Assembly: GCF_030445035.2 (NCBI RefSeq)
Contig: NC_080701.1
Coordinates: 16,274,798-16,338,797, forward strand
DNA: 64,000 nucleotides
Reading direction: 5' to 3'
Source: Dasypus novemcinctus
Lineage: Eukaryota; Chordata; Mammalia; Cingulata; Dasypodidae
Position 1 is the first letter of the stretch, and each line of letters begins with the position of its first letter. The translations under genes and the position numbers were made by a program. Below the pieces are notes generated by a model. The model did not search any database. It saw nothing but the letters and a program-made list of their open reading frames with translations, and was not told the origin of the DNA. This document shows, one piece after another, positions 12,033-23,712 of this stretch.

Positions 12033-12047
12033 AAGAATGTTCATATT

Positions 12048-12390
12048 ATGTTTTTATATTTTCTAGCCCCTAGCACAATGAATTATGCATATGTTTTGCA
12101 AATGAATGAATGAATACATGAATGTACAACCCAAAATAGACTGTAGTAGGTTGCACATAGAGCAAGAGGAGTGATTAAAATTCACAAAGGGATAGTATAT
12201 CCTAAAACTTTGGTAGTTGAATTTGAATGTCAAAAAATCATTTTTTAACCCAATGTGCATATATATTTTTATTTATTCAGACTTTCCCATAGGATGTATA
12301 GAAGGGCATAGACATTTTATTGTTTAGTTTTACTTTAATGTTTTTCAAAGGATGTACATATCTTTTGTTAGATATTTTCAAATATATTAC
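12048..12390. other. AT-rich sequence, nothing recognised
   Basis: Low-complexity AT-rich DNA between two L1-derived blocks. It may be decayed L1. Confidence 0.4.
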
Positions 12391-13600
12391 ATTTTTTATG
12401 GCCCCTAAAAGCCATATCTTTCTTTAAATAATAAAAGTAAAACTAAATAAATGTTAAGATATATTCTATGTTCTTGGATGTATAGACTTAATATCATAAA
12501 GATGTCAATTATTTCCAAATTGAACTCTAGATTCAGTAAATTCCAATAAATATGGCAGTAGGTATTTTCTTGGAGTTTGGAAATCTGATTCTAAAATTCA
12601 TATGGAGCAGCAAAGGGCAAAAAATAGCCAAGACACTCCAGAAAAGGTGGAGCAAGATGTGTGTGTGTATGCGTGTGTTTGTGTGTGGGTGAGAGAGAGA
12701 TGGGGTCATTCCCTCCCAGATATTAGGCAGTATTATAAAGCTAGAGTAATTAAGACAGTGTGGCACTGGTGCAGAGATGGCCAAGTTTACCTATGGAACA
12801 GAATAGATAGGTTACAGATCTACAAGAGATACATGAAAAAGGTTGCAATACAGAACACAAAGGAAAAAATGTACTATCTAGCAAATTACTACACATATGG
12901 ACAAAAATGAAATTGGATCTTTACTTCAAACCGTGCACCTTCGTACATTCCTATTGAATTAAAGATTTACATGAAATTTAAGAAAGTCAAAACAGTAATC
13001 GTTTGTAATGAAAATATAGGAGAATATCTTTATGAGCTCTGGTTGTGGATAACGTCTTTCACAAGATATAAAAAAGCACAAACATAAAGGAAAATGTTGA
13101 TAAATTCGACTACATTAAAAATGAAAGCTTCTGTTCATTAAAAGACACCATAAAGAGAGTAAAAAGACAAAGCATAAACTGAGAAAAGATATTTGCAACA
13201 AATGTAACTGACAAAGATTTAATGTCCTGAATGTATAAAGACCTCTTATGAATCATTAAACAAAAGGAAAACAACCAAATTTAAAAATGGGCAAAAAGCA
13301 TGAATACAAATTTCAGAGAGAAGAAACTTATCACCCAGAAACATGAAAAGATGCTCAACATCATTAGTATTCAGTGAAATGCAAATTAGAATTACAATGA
13401 GACTTCATTTCATATCTACCAGATTGGCACAAATTAATAAAAGGTTTCTCTGTACCAAACGTTTGTGAAAATGTGGAGTAGTAGGACCAGGATCTCTCAA
13501 CCACTTCTGAAGGAATGTGAACTGGTTCAAAACAGTGTGATACTACTTAATAAATTAAAAAAATTATTTCGCTCTACCTCATTAACTGAAATAGATGGTA
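12391..13600 (+). mobile_element. ancient L1 ORF2 and 3' fragment
   Basis: In broken frames, stretches such as WHWCRDGQVYLWNRIDRLQ (12765 onward) correspond to the C-terminal part of L1 ORF2. Further on, the nucleotide phrases AAAGATGCTCAACATCATTAG and AAATGCAAATTAGAATTACAATGAG are typical of L1. There are many stops and no intact frame. A TG microsatellite lies within it. Confidence 0.85.
12657..12696. repeat. imperfect (TG)n microsatellite
   Basis: TG dinucleotides with a few interruptions, expanded inside the old L1. Confidence 0.85.
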
Positions 13601-13602
13601 GG

Positions 13603-14186
13603 TGTTTTAGTTTGCCAAAGGGTTGCCGAAGCAAGGTACCAGAAATGGGTTTATAAAGGGGAATTAATTGGGGTCAAAGCTTACATTTCCAAGCCCATGA
13701 AAGGTTGAACTTAAGGTACCATAAGAGGCGCTTTCTCTAGGAAGTCAACTGCCATGTGTTGAAGCAAGATGGTGGATGATCTCTGCCTGGTCTCTGCCTT
13801 CCCCTCTGGGCTGTACCACCTCCTGGAGCTCAGCTGTGGGCAACCAGGCATAGGGTTTCTCTCTTACTGGGCCTCCTCACTTGGGCTTGGCTACTCTGCT
13901 TTCTTCCCAAGTTCAACTGCCAGCTCTCAGGCATATGTCTCATCTCTCCCTGGACCTTAGCTCTTTGAGCCTCTCCTTTTCCTCACATAGCAGGATCAGA
14001 TATGTCAGAGCCCTTTTCCTGTGTGTCTGTTTTATATCAGACCTAGCAAGAGGGTGGAAATTCCACCCGAGTCACTCCTTACTTACATAGATAGTCCAAT
14101 TGAAAGGGTCTCACACTCTGAGGAATGAATTAGTTTAAAAACATAATCTTTTTGGGATTCATAAAATAATTTCAAACTGCCACAGA
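13603..14186 (-). mobile_element. LTR-like element, family shared with two other copies here
   Basis: On the minus strand it starts CTGTGGCAGTTTGAAATTAT and ends near GGCAAACTAAAACA. The same start, middle (GAGTGACTCGGGTGG-like) and end recur at 42711-43252 and, from the middle to the end, at 25010-25575. The ends suggest TG...CA termini as in an LTR. Flanking ATGGTAGG and ATGGGAGG (13595-13602, 14187-14194) might be a duplication, but 8 bp is long for an LTR. Confidence 0.65.
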
Positions 14187-14289
14187 ATGGGAGGTGGTCG
14201 GTCCTTGGAACTGTCACTAGTTGCTGTTAGGAGTCGGAATGTGTTGAGAAGGAAGTGGAAGATTGGCATTTACCTTTGCTGGGAAGACT

Positions 14290-14690
14290 CTTACATGGCT
14301 TTTTGCTTGTTTGAATAAAATTTTATTGAAGTATATCATTCATACTTGAACATACATAAAAAATAAGTGTATAGTAAAAGTTGTGAACTTACAAAGCAAA
14401 CATGCATTGTATCACACAGAGCTCCTATACATCACCCCACCACCAGCTCCTTGCATTATTGTGAAACTTTTGTTACAAACTATGTAAGAATGTCATCAAA
14501 ATATTACTACTAATTATAGCCCAGATCTTACATTTGGTGTATTTCCCCTCCAACCCACCCAATTATTGACACCCCGTACTAAACTTATACAACTGTTATA
14601 GTTCATGAGAGAATATTCTCGTATTTGTCCTGTTAATCGCAGTCTGTCCTCTACCACTAGATTCTCTGTGTTATACAGACCTCCATGGCT
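14290..14690 (-). mobile_element. L1 3' UTR fragment
   Basis: This begins with TTTTATTGAAGTATATCATTC and continues with ATTTGGTGTATTTCCCC near 14533, which is shared with the L1 3' region at 63105. The L1 sense is therefore minus. Nothing of ORF2 is retained. Confidence 0.75.
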
Positions 14691-14984
14691 TTTTTGAAGC
14701 CAAGCATTTTTGTATGAATCAATTTATTTCTTAGGAAAACAGGTGAAGCCATCATTTTTGAGAAATCTTTGGTGCTAATACCCGATTTACATAATTAAAA
14801 TAATTAACGTTCTTTAAATGTTATGTCCTTCACCACACAGATCTGCCATCTGCACACCTTTTGTGGGAGCGGAACTTGTGGGTTTAATGTTAGAAGTTGG
14901 AGGGATCTCTGTGGTTGTTCTTTCTAAAAGCACAGATCACCTGTCCCAGCGGGGTGGGGATTTGCAGGTTCTAGCTCATGGGTT

Positions 14985-15070
14985 ACAGAATGTGTAGGAG
15001 TAGTGGTTAACTGCCAAGTTCTGAGTCACATTGCCTGAGTTAAAATTCTAACTCTCTTCCGAGGTTCTTT
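14985..15070 (+). mobile_element. MIR fragment (tRNA-like head)
   Basis: TAGTGGTTAACTGCCAAG, then TCACATTGCCTGAGTTAAAATT, follow the order of the MIR 5' half (TAGTGGTTAAGAGC... CTGCCTGGGTTCGAAT). Confidence 0.65.
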
Positions 15071-16345
15071 AAAGCACAGTGATTTGACTCTACATTCCTA
15101 ATGGCATATACTCTAGGGACAAAAGTGTTAAACTGATTATATAAATCATATCACTGGTGACAGTTATGGTACTGAACATTGTCTGTACATTGAGGAGTAA
15201 AGCAAGTGAATAATTGTGTGGTAATCTAATTCTATTACTCCTGGTGGCATGGAGAACTGAAATTCTTCATGTGGGGGAAAGGAGTTAGAGATGTGAATTA
15301 GGAAAGATTAAGAACTGTGAGCTCTGAATTTGTAGAGGAATTGAAATGAGTATAAACTCATGAATTATTTTGTCTTCGAACTTTTTTCTTAGGTTCATGA
15401 GAGGACCTAGAAAGGATGACCAACGTATAGACTGATTTCTTGAAATGATCATATTCCATTAAAGGGAACCAGAGATTCTTGGGAAAATGGCTGATTCCGA
15501 GTCAGGGAAAGGAAAGGTTAACTGAGAATTTCTTGAACCAGATAGCAAAGAAGCTATCAAAAACCAGTAGGATTTTGTCAAGAAGTTTCCGGAGATACCT
15601 GAGTTTGATCACCAATAAGAATAACTGCAATGAATTTAAATACCACTTAAATTAAACCCATGAAGTTTTAATTGTCCTGAAAAAGCAAACACAACTTTAT
15701 CATGGAAAGATGCCATGGAATCCACTTATCGTTTTGAAAACTGGTTTATAAAGGGACAGAATCAAGCATTTTTCTTGCTGCTCCTATTAGCAGTGGATAG
15801 TTGAAATATAGATTTAGGGGAATTAATCTTTATAGAGGCATTTCAGCTCATAAATGAAGAAGGAATGATGCAATTAGAACACCAACATTTGTCAATCCCT
15901 GATACACTAATGGATCTAGGCATTGAACATCTGTGGCTGCTGACGTTCTAGAGAGAGAGAACCAGGCATTATGTGCTGCCTAGTGGAAGAGCACCCTCCT
16001 GCCAATGAAGGAGTCTTGATAAACAATCAAGCCTGAGTATGGTCAGTCCTCTAGACCTACCCAGCGGGACAGGAAATACACAGAACTAAGGAACATGATC
16101 AGCAATAACATGGAGACATAATCAGTGGAATCTAGACTATTAGAAAATGTGAAGGACAAATAACGGTTTCTAACAAATTAATTGCAAGGGGAAAAAAAAG
16201 AGAGAAAGAAGTAAAATTCTATAGGCTAAAAGAGATCAAAGAGCCTAGACATATCAACCAATTAGAATGTTTGGCCCTCATTTGGATTCTGATTCTGTAA
16301 AAAAACAACCAAACTAAAGCACTAGCTTTGCTATTGTTAGATTTT
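15071..16345. other. unique or very old repeat sequence
   Basis: Mostly unrecognised. 16220-16310 (ACATATCAACCAATTAGAAT, then TTTGGATTCTGATTC) resembles the 3' region of an ancient L1, but I cannot delimit it. Confidence 0.4.
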
Positions 16346-16349
16346 TAAA

Positions 16350-16545
16350 AAAATTACTCACTCCCCTGAAGTTTCAGTTTCTTTAACTATGTAAAGGGGA
16401 TAATAAACATGCCTCTCTCATAAGGTTTCAGTTGGAATTAACGGAGATAAGGATTCTAAGGTATTTAACACAGTGCCCAGAACATTGTAAGGATTGAATA
16501 AAAGTTTGTTGCTGTTAATATATTATTCTTATTATTACCATTATA
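16350..16545 (+). mobile_element. MIR element, 3' half
   Basis: This contains CAGTTTCTTTAACTATGTAAA, GGGGATAATAAACATGCCT, ACACAGTGCCCAGAACATTG and GAATAAAAGTTTGTTG in the exact order of the MIR core and tail. These are strong family landmarks despite the divergence. Confidence 0.85.
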
Positions 16546-16859
16546 GGCAGTGTCAGAAGCTTGGTAAGCAGTATAGCAGCAGACTACCAAATTCAAAATA
16601 GAAAAATTAAAAAAGAAGAGGGGAGCCAAGATAGAAAGCCATGCAGGTTGGGGTGGGGGTACCTAGTATCTGAAGAAGGTGGAAGTAGGTTATAGGAAAA
16701 GTGGGACTGACAAACACTTTTTCCCCAGAGATCTCGAATTAACTGTGGCCTTTACCAAGTGCTCAGAAATTCAGATGTGGTTTTGTCAGCAGCAGATAAA
16801 AAACATCACCAAGGGGTAATCACAGCCAACCACATATTATTGATTAAAGTTGAGATTTG

Positions 16860-16960
16860 CTAAAGGCTCCACTTCAAGACTAGGGCAGAGCTAGGACTGT
16901 AATCCAGATCTGGATTCAGTGCTCTTTTCCTGCCACCCATTACTAGTGGTTTCATCAGGT
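16860..16960 (-). mobile_element. possible MIR fragment
   Basis: GGGCAGAGCTAGGACTGTAA, then ATTCAGTGCTCTTTTCCTGCC, resembles a reversed MIR middle section. It is short and diverged. Confidence 0.4.
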
Positions 16961-17974
16961 TCATCAGCTGTGCTTCTTTGCTCCCCATTGATATTCCCGT
17001 CCAATTCCTTCATGATCATTTTGCATCATGGGGAAGGAGATTAATCTCATTGAAGGCACTACCGGTATCAAAATTAATTTTTCTCATTCTTGTAATTTGC
17101 TGTTATTATCATTATGGAAATCACATCGTGAAAAGACTGTAGAAAATTCTCTCTTCTGGTTGTTTTAATAAAACAGATTGTATTTAGGAATGCCAGTTTG
17201 TATTTGACACTTTTTGAGTTACATTTGATTTAGGAAGTAGAAGGGATGAATTTAAGACTGACAAAATGTTGAGAAGCACAGAAATAATTTATTGTGACTA
17301 CTAAGTCTTGGTCTTGAGACAGGTCATTTTACTTCCATCCATGGCAAAAAGAGCATCACAGAGAATAAAACTGTAGGCTGATTGGAGAAATTACACCTCT
17401 CACTGCATTTCTTTGTGTTGTCTTTTTCTTAGAAGGTCATCATCAAAATTTCAAGGTTTTTTTTTAACCTTGCTTTGGGCTGTTGATATTACTGAATCCC
17501 CTAGTTTATGTGAGAAAAAGCTTTGAGTCATGTTAAAGAGCTCTCCCAACATACTTTGTGATAGCTCATGGATTCCTTAACAATCATATGCACTATTTGT
17601 GCCACTTAGTTTTGTGTTCTTACTGTGGCTATCCTTTAAGTCAACTTTTCCAGGGATGGACCTAGACTATCTTCAGTTTCTACATGAATGAGATTTGTCA
17701 TGGAAGGTTTAGAAAGTAATTTAAAAATATTAAGTTATGTTATATTGTGATAGGGACCTGCTGATTTGTAAGACATGGATTCTAATTCTATCATCATGAT
17801 TAAGTATATTTAGCTTCGCAATAGATATTAGTATTATTTTGCTCAAAAATCACTGTGGAACATTTCCAGAATAGCATTACTCACAGAATTCCAATTTGCC
17901 CAAAGTGCTCCAAGTAGTATGGAATTCTCTGGGCCCCAAGGACCCAGGGTCAAAAGTGCTAGCAGTCTGGACTA
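16961..17974. other. unique non-coding sequence
   Basis: No named repeat. The right 100 bases may belong to the L1 3' UTR copy that follows or to the ERV it was inserted into; I cannot place the edge precisely. Confidence 0.4.
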
Positions 17975-19304
17975 AAGATAAGCCTGTATGCCCGAAATAA
18001 GAACTAGGCCTAGAGCTGCAGGGTGCCTAAGAGTTACCTCCTGGGAGCCTCCATGTTGCTCAAATGTGGCCAGTCTTGAAGCCAAACTCAGCAGATAAAT
18101 GCATTGCCTTCCCCCCAGCATGGGACCTGACTCTCAGGGATGAGCCTCCCTGGCACTGAGGGATTACTACCAAGTACCAGCCGATCATGTGGCTGGAGAA
18201 TGACCTCGAATAAAAGGCTCAACTCAGACCAGCAGAATATCTGAACCTACACGTAATATCAGGAGTTAAAATGCTTTTTGAATAAAAGGGGGAATGGAAA
18301 GAATAATAAGTTTTATAATGGCTCTGAGTCTCCAAAAAAGAGCCAGGAGGTCATCAGAGGGGTAGCCCTTACATAGACCTCAGCAGAGTCCTAGAGACAG
18401 CTAAAGTAGATACAACCCCAGGTATTGGTTCTTCTGAGGGCTACAGAGACCCACAGATTGTATGGACTTCAGTGACATTGTCAGTTGGCCCTACTTTGGA
18501 GTTTGTGTTTCTGAGTATGATGGAATGGGACTCAGATGTGATCTTTGTTCACAAGCCTCTTCTGTCACTTTTACCAGACCTGTGGTTGGCTCTGCAGTTT
18601 AGTGTAAACCTGGGGGACCTGAATCTCTGGACTGTCCATGTGATAGCCAGGCACTGAGCCTCAAAAAACTTGCAACTCCTACCCTCTGGTTTATTGCACT
18701 TACCCCAACCAGCTAACAGGGAGGTGAAAAAGGTCAACCACCACACCAGGGAGCCAGAGTACCTACAACTGCAAACAGGAGAATTGCATCCATCATCCAA
18801 GTGGAATCTAAGCACCCTCTCGATACAGAGGTGGAATGGACAAAACTATCCCAGGGTCCATAGGATGTAGGAATAGAGTATGGATTAGAGTGGACTTACT
18901 GATATTCTATTCTGGAACTATTGTGATTAGTAATGGAAGTAAATGTAGCATTGAGATGAAGAAAGTGGCCATGGTAGCTGCTGAGGATGGGGAGTGGGAA
19001 GAAGAGATGTGATGTGGGGGCATTTTCAGGACCTGGAGTTGGCAGGGACAGTTACTGGACATTATATGTCCTCCCATGGCCCACTGGGTGGACTGGGGGA
19101 GAGTGTAAACTATAATGTGGACCATTGGCCATGTGGTACAGCAGTGCTCACAGATGTATTCACCAAGTGCAATGAATGTCCCATGATGTTGGAAGAGGTT
19201 GCTGTTATGGGTGGAGTGGGGTGAGGGGGGTGGGAATATGGGGACCCCATCTTTTAATGTAACATTAAAAAATAAATAAAGACAAAGAAATTAAAAAAAA
19301 AAGA
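17975..19304 (+). mobile_element. L1 3' UTR copy (5'-truncated, no ORF2)
   Basis: About 1.33 kb of L1 3' UTR ends in an A-rich tail at 19262-19303. It aligns throughout with the last 1.3 kb of the L1 at 36284-41446: AACTCAGCAGATAAATGCAT, GGGATGAGCCTCCCTGGCA, GCCCACTGGGTGGACTGG, TGTGGACCATTGGCCATG. A G-rich tract (about 19213-19242) precedes the tail. It sits inside the ERV-L-like pol block. Confidence 0.92.
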
Positions 19305-20523
19305 CTTTTTCTTATTCTGGACCCCAGTAAAGAATTCTATCCTCACTGGTTACTGGTAAATGAGTGAGAGAAGCACACCCAAATCTGCCATGTGTTGTTT
19401 TGTAAAATACGAAAAAGGCTACCCAAGTCCTGGTCTTTTTTGTAGTGGTGGGGGTACAAGGTGAAGCAACTTATCTTCACCTTGGAGGAGATAATTAGTA
19501 GGGACTACTGGACTTCTAGAGACTTCATTGAGTTTAATCTTCTTGGATTTTATTGCCTATCCTTTGTCTCTAATATGTCCTACCAAGGCATTTAGGATAC
19601 CTGTAACTTCTTGCTCTCCGGGCTCTACCAGTATGATGTCATCACTCAAGTGGACCCGCATGATGTTCTATGAGATGGTAAGGCAATCAATGTTCCCATA
19701 ACTCTTTTTCATACTTTAGGAAAATAAAGCATTTTCCAGATCAATCGCTGCATCCCAGGTGCTTTGATGTGTGTTGATTTGCTCCCGTAAAAAGACCACA
19801 TCTGGAAAAACAGATTAATTTTATGATTAGGTTTATGATAATTTACTGTCCTTCAAGACCCATCTGCCTTTTGCATGAGTCATACCAGAGAATGAATGGG
19901 GATGCAGACTCATCATCCTGCATCTTATAAGCTTTAGATGGTGTCACTAATCTCTGCAGTTCCCCAGGGAAGTGGCTTTGTGTCTGGTTTACTATTGTGA
20001 CAGAAAGATGAGGCTCTCGGGGTGTCTTTTAAACTCTTTCTGTATACTAGACCTCATGCCATAGGCCAGGGAACCATCATAAGTGTTTTGTTTGTTGATG
20101 AGCATATCTATTTCAACTCTAGGTTTAGCTATTCTGGGAGAAATATCCTTAGGACAGCTCTGCAGATCTACTGGACCTGTTGCGTGGTAGACTGAGGCCA
20201 AAATTTATCACCCAAACCTACATAAGCTCTGGTGGATCTCAGGGCATTCTGGAAAGGTCAGAGTCCAGTGACCTCTGACAGGTCTGATTGTTCCCTTTTC
20301 TCCTGGGCACATGCTAGAAAGTGGTAGCCGGTCCCTTTGGGGAAGATCAGGCAGATCCTTTATGAAATATATTAAAACATATTAAAATGTTGCATGGACC
20401 TATCTCAGTGATAGAGTCTTCTCTTTATTTGTGGTCCTCTTTGAAATGATAAGCTCTGGAATTAGGTGAGGGACACAAGTCAGATCTCTATTTGCCTGTT
20501 CTAGAGATTTTTTTCTCAGTTAT
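19305..20523 (-). pseudogene. ERV-L-type pol fossil (reverse transcriptase part)
   Basis: The minus strand encodes broken reverse transcriptase. The window 19802-19719 has 28 codons without a stop, including INTHQSTWDAAIDLENALF, which carries the first catalytic Asp region. In the same frame, 19643-19560 gives DDIILVEPGEQEV and onward, the YxDD box region with Ser where Tyr-x is expected. 19420-19360 gives HMADLGVLLSLIYQ of the following thumb/connection part. Stops and an apparent internal deletion lie between the RT blocks. The motif pattern fits ERV-L class retroviruses. The rest of pol is cut off on the left by the L1 copy. Confidence 0.8.
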
Positions 20524-20538
20524 AAAAATAAATTAGGA

Positions 20539-20825
20539 AAAAAAAAAAAAAAAGGGAAGCGACTGTGGTTCCATCGATTGGGCTCCCATCTATGATGTGG
20601 GAGGCCCTGGGTTCGCTTCCCAGGGCCTCCTTGTGAAGGCAGGCTGGCCTGCACCCCAGAGAGCTGATGGCCTGTGCCCACTGAGAGCTGGTGCAGCAAG
20701 ATGACACAACAAAGGGAGACAAACAGACACAGAAGAATGCACAACGAATGGACACAGAGAGCAGACAGCAAGCAAGCCACAAGGGGTGGGGGGAATAAAT
20801 AAGTAAAAAGAAATCTTTAAAAATA
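20539..20825 (+). mobile_element. DAS-type SINE inserted in the ERV
   Basis: The tRNA-like head starts GGGAAGCGACTGTGG at 20554, with a B box GGTTCGCTTCC near 20611. It is followed by the CAAGATGACACAACAAAGGG body and a tail ending in AAATCTTTAAAAATAA. TSDs AAAAATAAATTAGGA (20524-20538) and AAAAATAATTTAGGA (20826-20840) match at 14 of 15 positions. An A run of 15 lies between the left TSD and the head. Confidence 0.93.
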
Positions 20826-20840
20826 AAAAATAATTTAGGA

Positions 20841-21480
20841 CCTTAGAAGGCAACCTATTTATTTTGGCTCCAGAGACCTCAAGACCTATGTTACCTGCCA
20901 CTTCAGATACCTCTTCTCAAACCATTATGATTATTCCCAGGCCTTGCTGCCCTATTATGGAAACAATTTCTACCTTCCTCTGTTAGTGAAGTTGTGATAC
21001 TTGTGCTCTGCCCTGCCTCAATTTCATCATCTCCATGGAAAAAAGAGAGCTCATTTCAATAGCAACATCTCTCAATTGCATCTCCAGGCAACAGAGGATA
21101 GCCAGCATAGAATTTCCCAAGGATGCCAGAGATTCCTCACCAACATATTTCACCAAACTGTGGTGAAAAGAGAGCCCTCTGGGTCTTCTAACAAAGGTAC
21201 TGAGGGGATGAATAAGAAAGTTACCTATGATAAATTCACTCCCATATTTCTATCTCCTTCCTCTCCATCATTACTAGGAATTTCCTGCATCTCAATGTTA
21301 TTTAATGCAGGCCATACTGAGTCTTTGTTTCAATCAACTGAACTAATGATGAGAATCCCTTCAAATGCTTGAGTGGGCACAGTGACTCCAGAGTATCTGG
21401 CAAGAGCACCCCTATTGAAATCTTTAACCCATTCCAAAATTAATTCATCCTTCCAGTGATCTAATGCCTTCAGAATCCAT
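20841..21480 (-). pseudogene. possible ERV-L upstream (gag-side) remnant
   Basis: On the minus strand a 45-codon open stretch ends at about 21340 and reads, in part, DHWKDELILEWVKDFNRGAL. It lies upstream of the pol fossil in the same orientation, as gag would. No zinc-knuckle or other diagnostic motif is visible, so the assignment rests mainly on position. Confidence 0.35.
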
Positions 21481-22566
21481 CTCATATATTTTCAGTGTGC
21501 ATATTTCATTAAGTTGAATATGATTCTAATATAAAGACATGGCATGTAATCAACACCTAAAAATACAAGCCAGCTTCTTCTGGAGAGCAACTAGAGAATT
21601 AGCAATCTTTCAATTCCCCAATGAAAAATTGTCTGCGTTGAATTTACTGAGAGATAGAATGTCACTCTCAAATATGGCAATATCTGAGGGATTTTCTTGG
21701 GTAATTTTGACTATTTGTGTTTTTTTTGTGTGTGTGCCTGACATGTTGATATTAACTACTGTAAGTGAGTGGATGAGATCATTTAGGGAAAGAGAATATT
21801 GGGGAAAGAAAAGAACCTCTATGACAAATCTTTGAGAAACTCCAAAAATTTTGTGGCCAGAGAAAAATCAGCGTGAAAAGCAGGCAGAGTAGGAATGGCC
21901 AGAGAAGTATAAGGAAAACCAGGAAAGTATGCTGGAAGTCAAGAAAAAAGTTACAAAGCATAGAATAGAACTTATAAGTCCATAAATTTGACATGTTAGA
22001 AATTCTAGGAAGGGAATTTTTTCAAATAAAAAAAAAGGGAGCCTTCATTAAAGGAGATTTTTATTACATAGTTGGGCTCTGATGAAATAAGGAAATCTTC
22101 AAGAGGCAAGGGAAAAAAATAAGGAAAAATAGAAGCTGAAATTAAAACCATGAGTAGTGAGCACAACTGAAAAGATCCCTTACGGAGCTTTTACACAAAG
22201 CACACAGATTTCTTCTGTGATCCTGTTTCTCTGAGGACGTGTGAATATACCTCTGCACTATAGGAAAAGTGCTCTGGGCAGGAGACAAAATGAGGGAGCT
22301 GAACTCAAGACTCTCAGATTTAACCGGTGAGCCTGAGAATGGTCTTGAGTGATCCCAGGTACGTAAAACTCCTTGGCTTCCAGCAGAAGCAAAAACAGAT
22401 ACTCTCTGGAAGAACATAGTCTCAATTTAGTCTCCCAGGTTTTCCATAGGTTAAAATTAGCTAAAACAATTTCACAAATCTTCTTGAGTGAGAGGTAAGA
22501 GCAGATTTAGCTCCTTAAGGATTTCAGAGGTTGAAACTATTAACTACGAGTATAAAGTAGCTCTGT
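21481..22566. other. unrecognised sequence between ERV fossil and LTR
   Basis: AT-rich, with no clear repeat. It could be more decayed ERV. Confidence 0.4.
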
Positions 22567-23075
22567 ATATTAGTTTCCTATTGCTATTGTAACAAGTTAC
22601 CATAAAATTAGTGTCTTAAAGCAACACAAATGTATTCTTTCACAGTTCTTGGAGATCAGAAGTCTGAAATCCAGGTGTTTGCCAAGTGGTATTCCTTCTA
22701 GAGGCTTCAGGGGAGAATATATTTGTCTTTTCAAGCTCCTAGAGTCACCTGTATTCCTCGGCTCGTGACTTCTTCCCTCCATCTTCAAAACATATCGCTT
22801 CAAGTTCTGGTTCTACTGTTACATCCCCTTTTAGACTTCAACCCTCTTGCCTTCCTCTTTTAAGGACCCTAGTGAGTATATAGGGCCCACACATAATCCA
22901 GATAATCCAGGATAATTTTCCCATTTCAAGATCCTTAGCTTTATCACATCTTCAAAATTCCCTTTTGCCATGTAAGGAAATGTATTCACAGTTTCTGGGG
23001 ATTAGAATGTACATCTTGGGCGGGGGGGGGGGGGGGGGGGGGGAAGGGGTGTGTGGACATTATTCTGTCTACCAC
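22567..23075 (-). mobile_element. ancient MaLR-type LTR
   Basis: The reversed LTR end reads TTAGTTTCCTATTGCTATTG at the left, followed by ACCATAAAATTAGTGTCTTA, CTCCATCTTCAAAACATA and CCACATAATCC, then the segment up to CTACCACATG. This arrangement is typical of old mammalian MaLR-type LTRs. Subfamily not assigned. It could be the LTR of the nearby ERV only if the classes match, which I doubt. Confidence 0.75.
23022..23043. repeat. homopolymer of 22 G
   Basis: An uninterrupted G run inside the LTR. It is prone to assembly and length error. Confidence 0.97.
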
Positions 23076-23089
23076 ATGATGTGTACAAT

Positions 23090-23671
23090 GTTTAAAGAAA
23101 TGAAAAAGATCAAAAAGAGAAAAGTACCATGACAGTATGTGAGTAACCATATAGATTTAAAAATAACCAAATAAAAATTTAAAATAAAATGTAATTGTCA
23201 ATTACAAAAAAAGAGAATACTTAAGAGGTGGGCTAAATCTCAGAATAAATGCAGCTCAAGAGAGAACTAGTGAAATGGAAGATAGAACTGAAGTGTTTTT
23301 TTAGATTGCCACACAGAAAGCTGAGATGGAAAATAAGAAATAGAGGGTAGTCGATATGGAAAATGGGATGAGAAGATCTAACATTCATCTAATTGGAGCC
23401 TTAGGAAGAGAAAATATAGATACTGGAGGAGGGGCCATATTTAAAACATAACATACAAGAATTTTATAGAACTGGTGAAAGACATAAAACCACAGATCTA
23501 GGAAGAACAATTGCCATGCAGAATAAAGTGAAAAGAAATCCATTCCTAGTAATAGGTTATAGAAACTGCAGAATACCAATAAAAAAGAGATAAAGACAGA
23601 GCATGGCATCCTCTCAACTCCATGCCAAGTTGAGAACAGGCTTTTTCAACAGAAAAAAATGAACGCCAGTG

Positions 23672-23712
<41 letters not shown>

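Noticed and set aside
22567-23075. LTR of the ERV-L-like provirus at 19305-21480
   Set aside because: Its end sequences look MaLR-type and it is separated from the pol/gag remnants by over 1 kb of unrecognised sequence, so the link is not supported.
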